In this document: positions 8,687-17,951 of the stretch, one piece after another
Layout: each line of letters begins with the position of its first letter
How positions within the stretch are numbered: the first letter of the stretch is position 1
NCBI RefSeq assembly: GCF_019392335.1
Contig: NZ_JAHXRQ010000015.1
Location: 62,001 to 126,000 of the forward strand
From: Mameliella sp. CS4
GTDB taxonomy: Bacteria > Pseudomonadota > Alphaproteobacteria > Rhodobacterales > Rhodobacteraceae
DNA length: 64,000 nucleotides
Reading direction: 5' to 3'
Translations under genes and position numbers: made by a program
The notes under the pieces: model-generated
Seen by the model: the letters and a program-made list of their open reading frames with translations, nothing else
Told to the model about the DNA's origin: nothing
Databases searched by the model: none

Positions 8687-10282
8687 CTAGGCGGGCTGAG
8701 TCAGTGCCCAGTCGACGCCCGATTCCGCCAGCGCCATGCGGGCCGATCCCTGCGCCAGCCAGAGATCCAGGGCGCGGTCGCTGTCGGCGTCGATGCCTTT
8801 CAGACGTTCGGCAAGCACCGCGCTTTGCGCGACCCAGGCGGCGCGCAGGACAGAGTCGGCGGCATATAGCCGGGCCTCGGGCGCGGCCTCGCGCAGGCGC
8901 GTGACCAGCGCGGCAAACCGCCCGGTCAGGTCCGCGCTGCCTGGCGCCGCCTTGGCACGCGCCAGGAAGGCAGTCAGCGCCGTATCGTCCTTGAGCAGGC
9001 GCCGCAGGACCAGGTCCTGCGCCTGCATGCCCGTGGTGCCCTCGTAGATTGTGGTGATCCGGACATCCCGGAAATAGCGTTCGGCGGGCCATTCGCGGGT
9101 ATAGCCTGCCCCGCCCAGAACCTGGATCGCGTCGCTGGCGCTGTCCTGTCCCAACTCGCCGCCAAAGGTCTTGGCCAGCGGCAACAGGAAGGGGGCCAGG
9201 GCGGCAGCGCCATCGTCACCGTCCTTGGCCATGTCCAGCACGGTGGCCGTTTCCAGCACCAGCGCGGCCAGTACCATGGCGCGGGCATCCAGCGTCAGCA
9301 GCATGCGCTGGATGTCGGGATGCGCGGTCAGAGCGACCGGCGGGGCAGAGGGGGCGCCGCCCTGGCGGCGGTCCTCGGCATAGGCGCGGGCCAGGCGTGC
9401 GCAGGTGGCGGCCACCCCGGCGCCCTGGGTGCCGACCTGCAGTCGCATGCGTTCGATCATGTGGAACAGGGCGGGCAGCCCGCGGCCCGGCGCGCCGATC
9501 ATCACCCCTTCGGCCCCGTCAAAGCGCAGCACGCAGGTGGGCGAGCCGTGCAGGCCCAGCTTTTCCTCGATGCGCTCGACGTGGATGCCATTGGTGGCAC
9601 CTGCGTCGGTGACATTGGACACCAGGAAAAGCGACAGACCACGCGTGCCGTCCTCTGGGGTGCCGGTGCGCGCCAGCAGCAGGTGGCCGATCCGATCGGT
9701 CATGTCCTGATCGCCGAAGCTGATCCAGCACTTGGTGCCCGATATGCGCCAGCCGTCGCCCTCGGCTTTGGCCCGCGTGCGGATACGGCCCACGTCCGAT
9801 CCGGCATCCGGTTCTGAAATGCAGATGGTCGCGGCCCAGGTGCCCTCGGCCAGCTTCGGGCACCAGTCTGCCGCCAGCTTTGGTGCGTTGGCGGCCAGGC
9901 AGAAGGCGGCGGCACGGCTGGAGCCGGGCAGCATCATGAAGGGCAGGGCGGCGCCTTCCATCGGCAGGGCGGCGGCGACATGCAGCGCCAGCGGCAGACC
10001 CATGCCGCCCAGGTCATCGGGCAGGTCGGCGGCCAGCCAGCCGCCCTCGCCCAGGGCGCGGTAGGCGGCGGCGTAGCCTTCGGGGGTGCGGACGCGCCCG
10101 CCCTCGACCTGACAGCCCGCCGCGTCCGCCGTGGCGGCCAGCGGGGCTAGGGTGTCCTCGGCCAGCTTGAAGGTTTCGCCCAGGATCTGGGCCACGGCGG
10201 TATCGTCCAGCCCGGCGGGCGCGGCCTGCTCTGCCCAACCGGGTGTGCGGGCAAGGATCTGTGCTAGCAATTCTGGGGTCAT
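8687..10282 (-). CDS. Acyl-CoA dehydrogenase (possibly DmdC-like)
   Basis: A 531-residue flavoprotein of the acyl-CoA dehydrogenase family, which oxidises acyl-CoA thioesters to enoyl-CoA with electrons passed to ETF. The middle domain carries the FAD-binding signature ATICISEPDAGSDVG and the later WISFGDQDM strand. The C-terminal helical domain holds the catalytic-glutamate region (RDVRITTIYEGTTGMQAQDL). The length and the extended C-terminus fit the long subfamily that includes 3-methylmercaptopropionyl-CoA dehydrogenase (DmdC), common in roseobacters for DMSP breakdown. The substrate cannot be fixed from sequence alone. The start has GAGAAGG upstream. A MarR-type gene is divergently transcribed and probably controls it. 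Confidence 0.85.
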   Translation of the reverse strand: MTPELLAQILARTPGWAEQAAPAGLDDTAVAQILGETFKLAEDTLAPLAATADAAGCQVEGGRVRTPEGYAAAYRALGEGGWLAADLPDDLGGMGLPLALHVAAALPMEGAALPFMMLPGSSRAAAFCLAANAPKLAADWCPKLAEGTWAATICISEPDAGSDVGRIRTRAKAEGDGWRISGTKCWISFGDQDMTDRIGHLLLARTGTPEDGTRGLSLFLVSNVTDAGATNGIHVERIEEKLGLHGSPTCVLRFDGAEGVMIGAPGRGLPALFHMIERMRLQVGTQGAGVAATCARLARAYAEDRRQGGAPSAPPVALTAHPDIQRMLLTLDARAMVLAALVLETATVLDMAKDGDDGAAALAPFLLPLAKTFGGELGQDSASDAIQVLGGAGYTREWPAERYFRDVRITTIYEGTTGMQAQDLVLRRLLKDDTALTAFLARAKAAPGSADLTGRFAALVTRLREAAPEARLYAADSVLRAAWVAQSAVLAERLKGIDADSDRALDLWLAQGSARMALAESGVDWALTQPA

Positions 10283-10458
10283 CGGGTCACCTTCTCGACG
10301 GGAGGCGCGTCGGCGCGGCGCGTGAACGCGCCCTGGATGGCATCATCTGCGCCGGTACATCGGCGCGGGTGCCTCGGGAAATGGGCCATGTCTCCTCCTG
10401 CACGGCCGGGGGAACCCCCCCTGATCTGACGGGTGGGATGTTGACTCGAATCGAAAAA

Positions 10459-10478
10459 ATTGTCTACTGGGAAACAAT
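10459..10478. promoter_or_regulatory. Putative MarR operator in the divergent promoter region
   Basis: An imperfect palindrome with half-sites ATTGTCTA and GAAACAAT separated by four bases, matching at six of eight positions. This form (ATTGTTT-like arms) is usual for MarR regulators. A TTGACT hexamer at 10441-10446 lies just upstream on the plus strand, so a bound repressor would cover the regulator promoter and possibly the divergent dehydrogenase promoter. Confidence 0.45.
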
Positions 10479-10515
10479 AATGATATCGCAAACAGCGAAA
10501 CATGGGAGGATCTGC

Positions 10516-10584
10516 ATGGCCATTGGCGCTGAGGGGACAGGAGTCCGTGCCGGGCAGGGCACCGGGGAATGCGGCCGTGGATGA
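10516..10584 (+). CDS. Possible 22-residue leader ORF of the marR-type gene
   Basis: A short frame starting MAIGAEGTG with an excellent ribosome binding site (GGGAGGA, five bases before the ATG). Its stop codon overlaps the GTG start region of the MarR gene by eight bases. This arrangement could couple translation of the regulator to the leader. The peptide is G-rich and has no known function. It may also be an accidental frame, but the ribosome binding site is better than that of the regulator itself. Confidence 0.3.
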   Translation: MAIGAEGTGVRAGQGTGECGRG

Positions 10585-11053
10585 TCCGCGCAAAGACCGC
10601 CCGGACGGCACGGTGCATTACGGACCGCTGTCCGAGGCCATGGGTTTTCTGCTGCGTCTTGCGCAGCTGAAGAGCTTTGCCGGGTTCTTTCGCTCGTTCG
10701 AGGCAGAAGACATCCGCCCGGGCGAACTGACGGTGCTGATGGTCCTGCACGAAAACCCGGGCATCCGCCAGGGCATGCTGGCCAAGTCGCTCAGCATCAA
10801 GCGGGCGCATATGACCAAGATGGTGCGCCAGATGGAGGACGAGGGGCTGATCCTGCGCCGCGTGCCCGAAGACGACAAGCGCGCGATGGAACTGCGGCTG
10901 ACAGAGGCCGGAGAGGCGCGGGTTGCCGTGCTGGGTCCGATCCTGGCCGAGCACGAGGCTGGCGGCGCCGCTGGCCTGTCCCAGACCGAAACCGCCGAAC
11001 TGAAGCGCTTGCTGCGCAAGATGCTGAACATCCGCAACGGCGCCAGCGGCTGA
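10577..11053 (+). CDS. MarR-family transcriptional regulator
   Basis: A 158-residue winged-helix regulator from the GTG start (183 residues if an upstream ATG at 10502 without a ribosome binding site is used). GGGGA lies eight bases before the GTG. The winged helix-turn-helix occupies about residues 45-110, including IRPGELTVLMVLHENPGIRQ, the recognition helix KRAHMTKMVRQMEDEGLILR and the wing region DDKRAMELRLTEAG. MarR proteins typically sense small aromatic or thioester ligands and repress nearby genes. The divergent acyl-CoA dehydrogenase is the likely target. Confidence 0.85.
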   Translation: MDDPRKDRPDGTVHYGPLSEAMGFLLRLAQLKSFAGFFRSFEAEDIRPGELTVLMVLHENPGIRQGMLAKSLSIKRAHMTKMVRQMEDEGLILRRVPEDDKRAMELRLTEAGEARVAVLGPILAEHEAGGAAGLSQTETAELKRLLRKMLNIRNGASG

Positions 11054-11078
11054 CCCCGGGGCCCCGTCATCGGGCGGT

Positions 11079-11915
11079 TCAGGGCTCCTTGCGGTCGTCG
11101 ACGATGTTCATCTGCGCCTGCCCGCTCTGGCCCAGGTCCACTGCCGCGAAAGGCCCGCCGTGGCACATCTGTGCCGGATCGCGCGGATCACCCGGCCCTT
11201 CGGCGGCCAGCACCTGTGCGGCAAACTGCTCGGCGTTGTCCCTTGGCGCATAGCCAAGGTAACGCGCGGCGGAATTGTCCACCGGGCATCGGTCGTTGTC
11301 CGACACGCCATAGACCACGGTAAAGCCGGTCGTCGGCGTGTCGATCGCCCGCGTCACCAGCTGGATCAGGTCGCCGTAGCTGAGCCAGGTCCCCAGCGCC
11401 CGCGCCCCCGTCACCTGCGCGCAGGAGAGAATGCGCAGGCAGACCGCCTCGACCCCGCGTTTCTCCCAGTACAGGCGCGCCAGATCCTCGGCGAAACATT
11501 TGGCCAGCCCGTAGAAGGTGTCGGGCCGGTGCGGCACATCCGTGCCGATCCGCACTTGCCGGGGATACATGCCGACCGCGTGGATCGAACTGGCATAGAC
11601 CACGCGCCGCACGCCGTGCCGGTGCGCCGCCTCCCAGACGTTGTAGGCGCCGACGATGTTGGGGCCGAGAATCTGCTCAAAGGGCGCTTCGTCCCCGATG
11701 GCACCGAAATGCACCACCATGTCGGCCCCTTCGATCACCTCCGACATGGCGTTCAGGTCGGCCAAGTCGGCCTGAACATAGCGTTCCCCGGGATAGAGCG
11801 TGCCGACACCCTCGGCGATGTCCGTCGACACCAGTTCCTCGGCCAGACGCGACAGCGGTTCGCGCAGGTAGGACCCCAGCCGTCCCGCGGCGCCAGTCAG
11901 AACGAGTTTCTTCAT
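11079..11915 (-). CDS. udh: NAD-dependent epimerase/dehydratase, uronate-dehydrogenase-like
   Basis: A 278-residue short-chain (extended) dehydrogenase. The N-terminal Rossmann motif LTGAAGRLGSYLRE binds NAD, SSIHAVG supplies the active-site serine, and YGLAKCFAEDLARLY is the YxxxK catalytic pair. The pattern (RPDTFYGLAKCFAE, DNAEQFAAQVLAAEGPGDPRDPAQMCHGG) closely resembles uronate dehydrogenase (EC 1.1.1.203), which oxidises glucuronate or galacturonate to the aldarolactone. The neighbouring hydantoinase and amine-oxidase genes make a role on a different sugar-like or amide substrate possible. AAGGA precedes the ATG. It is last in a minus-strand cluster, 26 bases after the FAD oxidase gene. 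Confidence 0.72.
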   Translation of the reverse strand: MKKLVLTGAAGRLGSYLREPLSRLAEELVSTDIAEGVGTLYPGERYVQADLADLNAMSEVIEGADMVVHFGAIGDEAPFEQILGPNIVGAYNVWEAAHRHGVRRVVYASSIHAVGMYPRQVRIGTDVPHRPDTFYGLAKCFAEDLARLYWEKRGVEAVCLRILSCAQVTGARALGTWLSYGDLIQLVTRAIDTPTTGFTVVYGVSDNDRCPVDNSAARYLGYAPRDNAEQFAAQVLAAEGPGDPRDPAQMCHGGPFAAVDLGQSGQAQMNIVDDRKEP

Positions 11916-11941
11916 GTCGTGTCCTTTCCTTCTGCCGTGCG

Positions 11942-13156
11942 TCAGATCACGGCGCGTTCGATCATCGGGCGGCCTTCGGTGATGCGGTCAAAGTTGAACG
12001 GCGTCAGGTCGAGGCTGCGGTATGCGCCATAGGTCAGCCACTCCGCCAGCCCCCGTCCCATCGCCGGGCTTTGCTGCAACCCGTGGCCGGAAAACCCGTT
12101 CTGAAACAGGAAGTTTTCGATCTCCGGGTGCGGTCCCAGAATGGCGTTCTGATCCAGCGTGTTATAGGCGTAATGCCCCGCCCATTCGGTCACGACGCGG
12201 ATCGCCTCGAAGGCGGGGATGCGCGTGGCGAGGATCGGCCAGACGTGATCCTGCCAGCGGGCGTGATCCATCGCGAAATCGCCCGGATCGACGGGCAGGT
12301 CCTCATCGGGTGCGGCGCCGGCAAGATAGGTCGTCGGCCCGTCCTGCCGGACGTGAACGCCCGAAGGGTCGATGGTCAGCGGCAAGTCCCGGTCCAGCGG
12401 GGTTTCGGCGGAAAAGACCCAGGTGAACCGCTTGCGCGGTTCCACAGGGATCTCGATCCCCGCCATCGCCGCCACCCGCGCCGCGCGCGGCCCGGCGGCG
12501 TTCACCACATGCCCGCAGGCGATATGCTCGCCGCTGGCCAGCGTCACATGGGTGATGCGCCCGCCCTCGCGGGTCAACGCCGTGACCTCGTTCGCGACAT
12601 ATTCCACGCCCCGGTCGCGGGCCGAGCGGCGGAACCAGTCGAACAGGGTGCCGCCGTCCCAATAGCCTTCATCCCGGGTGTTGATCGATCCGGCGACAAT
12701 GTCATCCAGCTGGTAGAAGGGATAGCGCGCCGCGATCTCCTCGCGGTTCAGGATCTCGGTGCCCGCGCCCTCGGCGCGCTGCACCTCGGCATTGCGGCGC
12801 AGGACATCGGCAAACCCTTCGGTGTCGGCAAGGTAGAGATAGCCATAGCTCTGCACGTCCAGCCGGGGCACGCGGGCATCGTTCATCCGTTCCGGCAGTT
12901 CCTTGATGAAGCGGGCCGTGAACTGTGAAATGCGGATGTTCAGCGGGTCGGAAAACTGCTGCCGGATGCAGGAGTTGGTATGCGCCGTCGAACATTGCGC
13001 ATAGCTGGGGTCGCGTTCCACCACCAGGACCGAGCCGTTGAAATCGGGGTTGTCCGACAGGAACCAGGCGGTGGCCGATCCCATGATCGCGCCGCCGATG
13101 ATGACCACGTCATAGGTGGTTTTTGTGGGCGTGGGGGAGAAACCGGGGGTCGCCAT
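11942..13156 (-). CDS. FAD-dependent amine/amino-acid oxidase (DAO family)
   Basis: A 404-residue flavoprotein. The N-terminal dinucleotide-binding motif DVVIIGGAIMGSATAWFL is followed by an acidic residue ending strand two (VLVVERD), and C-terminal segments NAILGPHPEIENFLFQNGFSGHG and LAEWLTYG resemble sarcosine-oxidase/D-amino-acid-oxidase enzymes (QSPAMGRGLAEW near the end). Such enzymes oxidise secondary or primary amines of amino acids. The ATG at 13156 overlaps the TGA of the hyuB-type gene (TGATG) and has GGAGAG upstream; a TTG one codon earlier is less likely. Co-transcription with hydantoinase subunits suggests it acts on the N-substituted amino acid they release. Confidence 0.8.
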   Translation of the reverse strand: MATPGFSPTPTKTTYDVVIIGGAIMGSATAWFLSDNPDFNGSVLVVERDPSYAQCSTAHTNSCIRQQFSDPLNIRISQFTARFIKELPERMNDARVPRLDVQSYGYLYLADTEGFADVLRRNAEVQRAEGAGTEILNREEIAARYPFYQLDDIVAGSINTRDEGYWDGGTLFDWFRRSARDRGVEYVANEVTALTREGGRITHVTLASGEHIACGHVVNAAGPRAARVAAMAGIEIPVEPRKRFTWVFSAETPLDRDLPLTIDPSGVHVRQDGPTTYLAGAAPDEDLPVDPGDFAMDHARWQDHVWPILATRIPAFEAIRVVTEWAGHYAYNTLDQNAILGPHPEIENFLFQNGFSGHGLQQSPAMGRGLAEWLTYGAYRSLDLTPFNFDRITEGRPMIERAVI

Positions 13157-14853
13157 CAAAAGTGCTCTCCGTCTTGGGCATTTTTCAGGATCTGCGCGGC
13201 CTCTTCCGGTGTCATGCCGTAATTCGTGGCCGCGTGGTCGGGCGTGATGTAGCCCAGCGCAAGGTCACGGCGGACCTGCGCCGGATCGCGCATCGACGGC
13301 GGGCCATAGCCGCCCCCGCCGGGGAATTCCATAAGGACGCGCTGCCCCTCGGGCACGCCCTGCCGCCCCTTGCCGCGCATCTGCGTGCCGTCCGACCGGG
13401 CGATGACCGTGGCGCCGCCCGCCTCGCCGCCGCGCCGCCCGCGCGCCGGGTGATCGATCCGGTCCAGCATGGCGGAAAAGTCGAACACATGGCCCTCGCG
13501 TGCGCCGACCTCCATGAACTGGCCCAGCCCGCCGCGATACTGGCCCGCGCCACCGCTGTCGGGACGCAGCTCCTTGCGCCAGACGATCACCGGCCCGGTC
13601 TGTTCCGTCGCCTCCACCGGCATGGTCATCACGCCCGAGGGGAAGGCCGTGGCGCTCATCCCGTCCAGCCCGGGCCGCGCGCCGGACCCGCCGGAGTTGA
13701 AGGTCAGCACCTCGGCCCGCCGCGCAGTCATGGCCCCCGGCGCGGGCCGCAGCGACAGCATGAAGTTGCACAGACACCCGGCGCCCTCGGCGGGCACGGT
13801 GTCCGGCAGCAGCTTGTCCAGCGCGTCATAGACCGTGTCGGGCACCATGTGGCCGATCACGTGGCGCAGGGCGACCGGCGCGGGGAAGGGGGCGTTGACG
13901 ATGGTCCCCTCCGGTGCGGTCACCTCGAAGGGCGCCAGCGAGGCGGCATTGTTCGGGATCTCCGGCGCGATGGCGCATTTCAGCGCGTAACAGGCATAGG
14001 CCTTGGTATAGACCATCGGCACGTTGATGCCCTTGGGATCGACACCGCTGGTGCCGGTCCAGTCGCAGAGGATGCGGTTTTCCTCGATGCTGAGGCGCAC
14101 ATGCAGGTCGATGGGGCTTGCATAACCGTCGATGGTCATGTGCCCGCTCGCCTTGCCGGGTGGCAGCGCATTGATCCGTTCCAGCGTGGCCTTGCGCGAA
14201 TTGGTCAGGATGAAGTCGGACACGCCTGCAAGGTCCGAAAGCGAAAATTCCTCCATCATTTCCAGAAGGCGGCGCTGCCCGATCTCGTTGCAGGTGGCCA
14301 GCGCGTGGATGTCGCCGACCAGCTGGTCGGGCTCGCGCACGTTGCCCCGGATGATTTGCAAGAGCGTCCGGTCGACCTTGCCCCGTTCGGCGAATTTCAT
14401 GATCGGCAGGTACAGCCCCTCTTCGTGCACGTCATTGGCATCGGCGCCAAAGCCGCGTCCGCCGATGTCGGTCACATGCGCGGTGCAGGCAAAGAACCCG
14501 ATCAGCGCCCCGTCGCGAAAGACCGGCGTGACCACGGTGATGTCATGCTTGTGGCCGGTGCCTTCCCAGGGATCGTTGGTCAGGTAGACGTCGCCGGGAA
14601 ACATGGCCTGACGCCCGATGCGACGGATGAAATGACCCACCGCATCGGCCATCGCGTTGACATGGCCCGGCGTTCCAGTGACCGCCTGCGCCAGCATCTG
14701 GCCCGCATCGTCATAGACCCCGGCCGACAGGTCCCCCGCCTCGCGGACGGAGGGCGAAAAGGCGGTACGCACCAGCGCCTGCGCCTGTTCCTCGACGACA
14801 GAGATCAGGCGGGTCCACATCACCTGGTAGGCGACCTTCGACGGCTCAGACAT
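13156..14853 (-). CDS. hyuB: Hydantoinase/oxoprolinase B-subunit family protein
   Basis: A 565-residue protein of the HyuB (N-methylhydantoinase B / 5-oxoprolinase C-half) family, which works with the A subunit to open cyclic amide substrates in an ATP-dependent way. Family features include FSPSVREAGDLSAGVYDDAG near residue 35, LTNDPWEGTGHKHD near residue 95, and the glycine-rich DSGGAGQYRGGLGQ region around residue 410. The start is set at 14853, with AAGGA eight bases upstream; the longer open frame to 14946 begins inside hyuA in another frame with low-complexity residues. It overlaps hyuA by eight bases. Confidence 0.87.
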   Translation of the reverse strand: MSEPSKVAYQVMWTRLISVVEEQAQALVRTAFSPSVREAGDLSAGVYDDAGQMLAQAVTGTPGHVNAMADAVGHFIRRIGRQAMFPGDVYLTNDPWEGTGHKHDITVVTPVFRDGALIGFFACTAHVTDIGGRGFGADANDVHEEGLYLPIMKFAERGKVDRTLLQIIRGNVREPDQLVGDIHALATCNEIGQRRLLEMMEEFSLSDLAGVSDFILTNSRKATLERINALPPGKASGHMTIDGYASPIDLHVRLSIEENRILCDWTGTSGVDPKGINVPMVYTKAYACYALKCAIAPEIPNNAASLAPFEVTAPEGTIVNAPFPAPVALRHVIGHMVPDTVYDALDKLLPDTVPAEGAGCLCNFMLSLRPAPGAMTARRAEVLTFNSGGSGARPGLDGMSATAFPSGVMTMPVEATEQTGPVIVWRKELRPDSGGAGQYRGGLGQFMEVGAREGHVFDFSAMLDRIDHPARGRRGGEAGGATVIARSDGTQMRGKGRQGVPEGQRVLMEFPGGGGYGPPSMRDPAQVRRDLALGYITPDHAATNYGMTPEEAAQILKNAQDGEHF

Positions 14854-16954
14854 GGGCGGCGTCCTTCTGGTCTGCGGGCTTCGGCAGGCGCACGTCCAGC
14901 GTGCCGTCGGGCAGGGCGATGACCTCGCGGCTGGCGGGCACGACAACGGTGGTCTCGTCCTCGGTGATCAGCGCGGGACCGGTGACAAGAGCCCCTGTGC
15001 GCAGGTCGGCGCGCGCCAGCACTTGCGCCGTCAGCTGCTCCCCGCGGGCGGGGTCGAACAGCGGGCGGGTGGCGTCGCCCGTCACCCGGTCTGCGCGGGT
15101 GGGCGCCGCGACCCGTTCGGCGGCGGGCCGGGTGGTGAAGGCGTTGACGGACCAGACGGTGACTTCCGCCTCCAGCCCCTCGACCGTGCGGCCGAAAAGG
15201 GCGGTATATTCCGCTTCGAACCGCGCCAGCAGCCGGTCGGCATTGGGCGCCTTCATGTCTTCGGGCGGGACGGGCACCGGGATTTCCCAGCCCTGTCCGG
15301 CATAGCGCATGAAGACCTTGGCCTCGGCCCGGATGTGCGCCGTTGCATCGCAGGTGCGCACGAAACTCTCCGCCTCTTCGCGCAATTCGTCGAACAGTGC
15401 CTTGACCGACGCCGCGTCGAACTCCGCCATCCGGGTAAAGACCGACCGGTTCGCCTCGAAGCTGAAGGGCGCGCGCAGGAAGCCGATGGCCGATCCCACG
15501 CCCGCGCCCCGGGGCACGAGGCAGCGCGAAACGCCCAGTTTCTCGCATAGGCGCGCGGCGTGAAGAGGCGCGGCGCCGCCAAAGGCGATCATCGTGTAGC
15601 GGCTCAGGTCCTCGCCGTTTTCCACCGCGTGTACGCGCGCGGCATTGGCCATGTTCTCATCCACCACCTCGGCCAGCCCATAGGCCGCTTCCAGCGCGTC
15701 CATCTCCAAGACCTCACCGATCTCGGCCCGCACCGCGGCCTCGGCCCGGTCCGGGTAAAGCGCAATTGACCCCCCGGCGAAATTCGCCGGGTCCAGCTTG
15801 CCCAGAACGAGGTCCGCATCGGTGACAGCAGGCCGCATCCCGGCACGGCCATAACAGGCCGGACCGGGCTCGGACCCGGCGCTTTCGGGGCCGACGCGGA
15901 TCTGGTTCATCGCGTCCACCGTGGCCAGAGACCCGCCGCCCGCGCCGATTTCCACCATGTCGATCACGGGGATCGAGATCGGCATCCCTGATCCCTTCTT
16001 GAACCGATAACTGCGTGCCACTTCGAACACCCGCGCCGTCTTGGGCGCCATGTCTCGGATCAGACAGATCTTGGCGGTGGTGCCCCCCATGTCGAAACTC
16101 AGCACCTTGTCCAGCCCGTGCTGCGCGGCGATCTCGGCGGCAAAGATCGCGCCGCCCGCCGGGCCGCTTTCCACCAGCCGCACCGGGAATTTCGCCGCCA
16201 TCTCCAGCGAGAGGATGCCACCGCCCGAATGCATCAGGAACACAGGGCAATCGGCGCCCTCAGCCGCTAGCCGATCCTTGAGGCGGCCCAGGTAAGAAGC
16301 CATCAAAGGGCGGATATAGGCGTTGGCGATGGTGGTGTTGAACCGCTCATACTCGCGCATCTGTGGCGACACCTCGGACGACAGAGAAACATCCACCTCC
16401 GGCAATGACTCGGCCAGAACCTCGGCCACCATGCGCTCATGCGCGTTGTTGGCATAGGCGTGCAGCAGGCCCACGGCGACACTGTCATAGCCGCCCGCGC
16501 GCAGGGTCTCGGCAAGGGCCTCGACCTCGGCCCGGTCCAGCGGGATCAGCACGCCGCCGTCCGCGTCCATGCGCTCATGCACGGTATAGCGGCGGTTCCG
16601 GGGCAAGAGCGGCTCTGGCAGGACCAGGTTGAGGTCGTATTGCTCGAACCGGCTTTCGGTGCGCATCTCGATGACGTCGCGAAAGCCCTGGGTCGTGACC
16701 AGGGCGGTCTTTGCCCCGCGCCGTTCGATCAGCGCATTGGTGGCCAGCGTGGTGCCGTGGATCACCTGTGAAATCCGCCCCGGCGCCACACCCGCAAGGT
16801 CACAGACCCGGTGCACCCCCTCAACGATGGCCTCTTCCGGCGCGGCATGGGTGGTCAGCACCTTGGTCGAGGTCAGCCCTTCCGGCCCTTCCAGCACAAC
16901 GTCGGTAAAGGTCCCGCCGATGTCGACGCCAAGGCGGTAAAGCGGATCGGGCAT
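14846..16954 (-). CDS. hyuA: Hydantoinase/oxoprolinase A-subunit family protein
   Basis: A 702-residue ATP-binding subunit of the hydantoinase/5-oxoprolinase family. The N-terminus RLGVDIGGTFTDVVLEG is the typical actin-like nucleotide-binding phosphate loop. A second one, LSFDMGGTTAKICLI, lies near residue 290, followed by the GAGGGSLA segment. The start at 16954 has AGGAG seven bases upstream; a longer frame to 17011 has no support. It overlaps hyuB by eight bases and follows the LysR gene by 70 bases. The substrate is unknown: N-methylhydantoin, 5-oxoproline or a related lactam. Confidence 0.88.
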   Translation of the reverse strand: MPDPLYRLGVDIGGTFTDVVLEGPEGLTSTKVLTTHAAPEEAIVEGVHRVCDLAGVAPGRISQVIHGTTLATNALIERRGAKTALVTTQGFRDVIEMRTESRFEQYDLNLVLPEPLLPRNRRYTVHERMDADGGVLIPLDRAEVEALAETLRAGGYDSVAVGLLHAYANNAHERMVAEVLAESLPEVDVSLSSEVSPQMREYERFNTTIANAYIRPLMASYLGRLKDRLAAEGADCPVFLMHSGGGILSLEMAAKFPVRLVESGPAGGAIFAAEIAAQHGLDKVLSFDMGGTTAKICLIRDMAPKTARVFEVARSYRFKKGSGMPISIPVIDMVEIGAGGGSLATVDAMNQIRVGPESAGSEPGPACYGRAGMRPAVTDADLVLGKLDPANFAGGSIALYPDRAEAAVRAEIGEVLEMDALEAAYGLAEVVDENMANAARVHAVENGEDLSRYTMIAFGGAAPLHAARLCEKLGVSRCLVPRGAGVGSAIGFLRAPFSFEANRSVFTRMAEFDAASVKALFDELREEAESFVRTCDATAHIRAEAKVFMRYAGQGWEIPVPVPPEDMKAPNADRLLARFEAEYTALFGRTVEGLEAEVTVWSVNAFTTRPAAERVAAPTRADRVTGDATRPLFDPARGEQLTAQVLARADLRTGALVTGPALITEDETTVVVPASREVIALPDGTLDVRLPKPADQKDAAHV

Positions 16955-17024
16955 GATGGGCTCCTGTCGGTGGTCCGGGGAAGCGTAGCGAGGCGCCTCA
17001 ATGCAATCCAATTATTTGATCGGA

Positions 17025-17951
17025 TCAGGAGGATAGCTTTTCTTTATCTTCCGGGGCCGCCAGATGGGCCCGTGCCACCTCCTGCGCCAGTTCCGCCGCC
17101 CGCACCACGTAGGACGGGGCAAGGCCCGCGTCGTAACGTGCGCGAAAGCGCAGCGGGTCCGGCACCCAGAGATAGCGCAGGGGCACCAGCCGCCCGGCGG
17201 CGATCCGGTCCCGCAGCATGACCTCGGGCAGGCAGGCCACGCCCAGCCCGTCCAGTGTCATCTGCAGGCAGGCGGCCAGGTTGGTCGAGGGCACCAGCCG
17301 CACGTCCACGTCCGGGTGAGAGGCGACATGGTCGCGCAACTGTTCATGGGGCAGGGTGCCGCGCGCATGGGTCAGCACCGGGTGCCGGGCGATATCGCGC
17401 AAGGACAGGGCCTGTCCGTGCAGCCCCAGCCCCGGCGCGGCCACCCAGACCTGCGGAAAGGCGCCAAGGTCCACCCCGCCCGAGATCTGCCGCCCGAACG
17501 GCCCGCTTTGCAGCGTCAGGTCCAGCCCCCGGCTGAACAGCGCGGGTGAGAGATTGGCCGACAGATCCACGGTCAGCTCCACGTCGATGGCCGGAAACCG
17601 GTCCTTGAGCGCGCGCAGGAAGGGGCCGAGCCAGCTGTGCACGATCATTTCGGTCACGCCCAGCCGCAGCACGCCTTCGAACAGGTGATCCTCTCCGGCG
17701 GCGGCGACGAACCCGTCCATCGCGGTCAGCACGGCCCGGGCGCGGGGCAGCATCGTCCGGCCCGTGGGCGTCAGCCGGACGGACCCCGCGTCGCGGTTGA
17801 ACAACCGTAGCCCCAGCAGCGATTCCAGTGCCGAGATCCGGGCCGAGATATTGGGCTGCGTCGTGTTCAGCCGGTCCGCCGCGCGACGAAAGCTGGCCAG
17901 GTCGGCCACCTGCACGAAGGCTTCGAGTTGTTTGACGGTGATCTGGCCCAT
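17025..17951 (-). CDS. LysR-family transcriptional regulator
   Basis: A 308-residue LysR-type regulator. The N-terminal helix-turn-helix spans about residues 3-62 (TVKQLEAFVQVADLASFRRA, then NTTQPNISARISALESLLG), and a periplasmic-binding-protein-like effector domain fills the rest. It sits directly upstream of hyuA on the same strand. This differs from the usual divergent layout, but it probably still controls the hyuAB/oxidase/dehydrogenase cluster. The ribosome binding site is weak. Confidence 0.88.
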   Translation of the reverse strand: MGQITVKQLEAFVQVADLASFRRAADRLNTTQPNISARISALESLLGLRLFNRDAGSVRLTPTGRTMLPRARAVLTAMDGFVAAAGEDHLFEGVLRLGVTEMIVHSWLGPFLRALKDRFPAIDVELTVDLSANLSPALFSRGLDLTLQSGPFGRQISGGVDLGAFPQVWVAAPGLGLHGQALSLRDIARHPVLTHARGTLPHEQLRDHVASHPDVDVRLVPSTNLAACLQMTLDGLGVACLPEVMLRDRIAAGRLVPLRYLWVPDPLRFRARYDAGLAPSYVVRAAELAQEVARAHLAAPEDKEKLSS

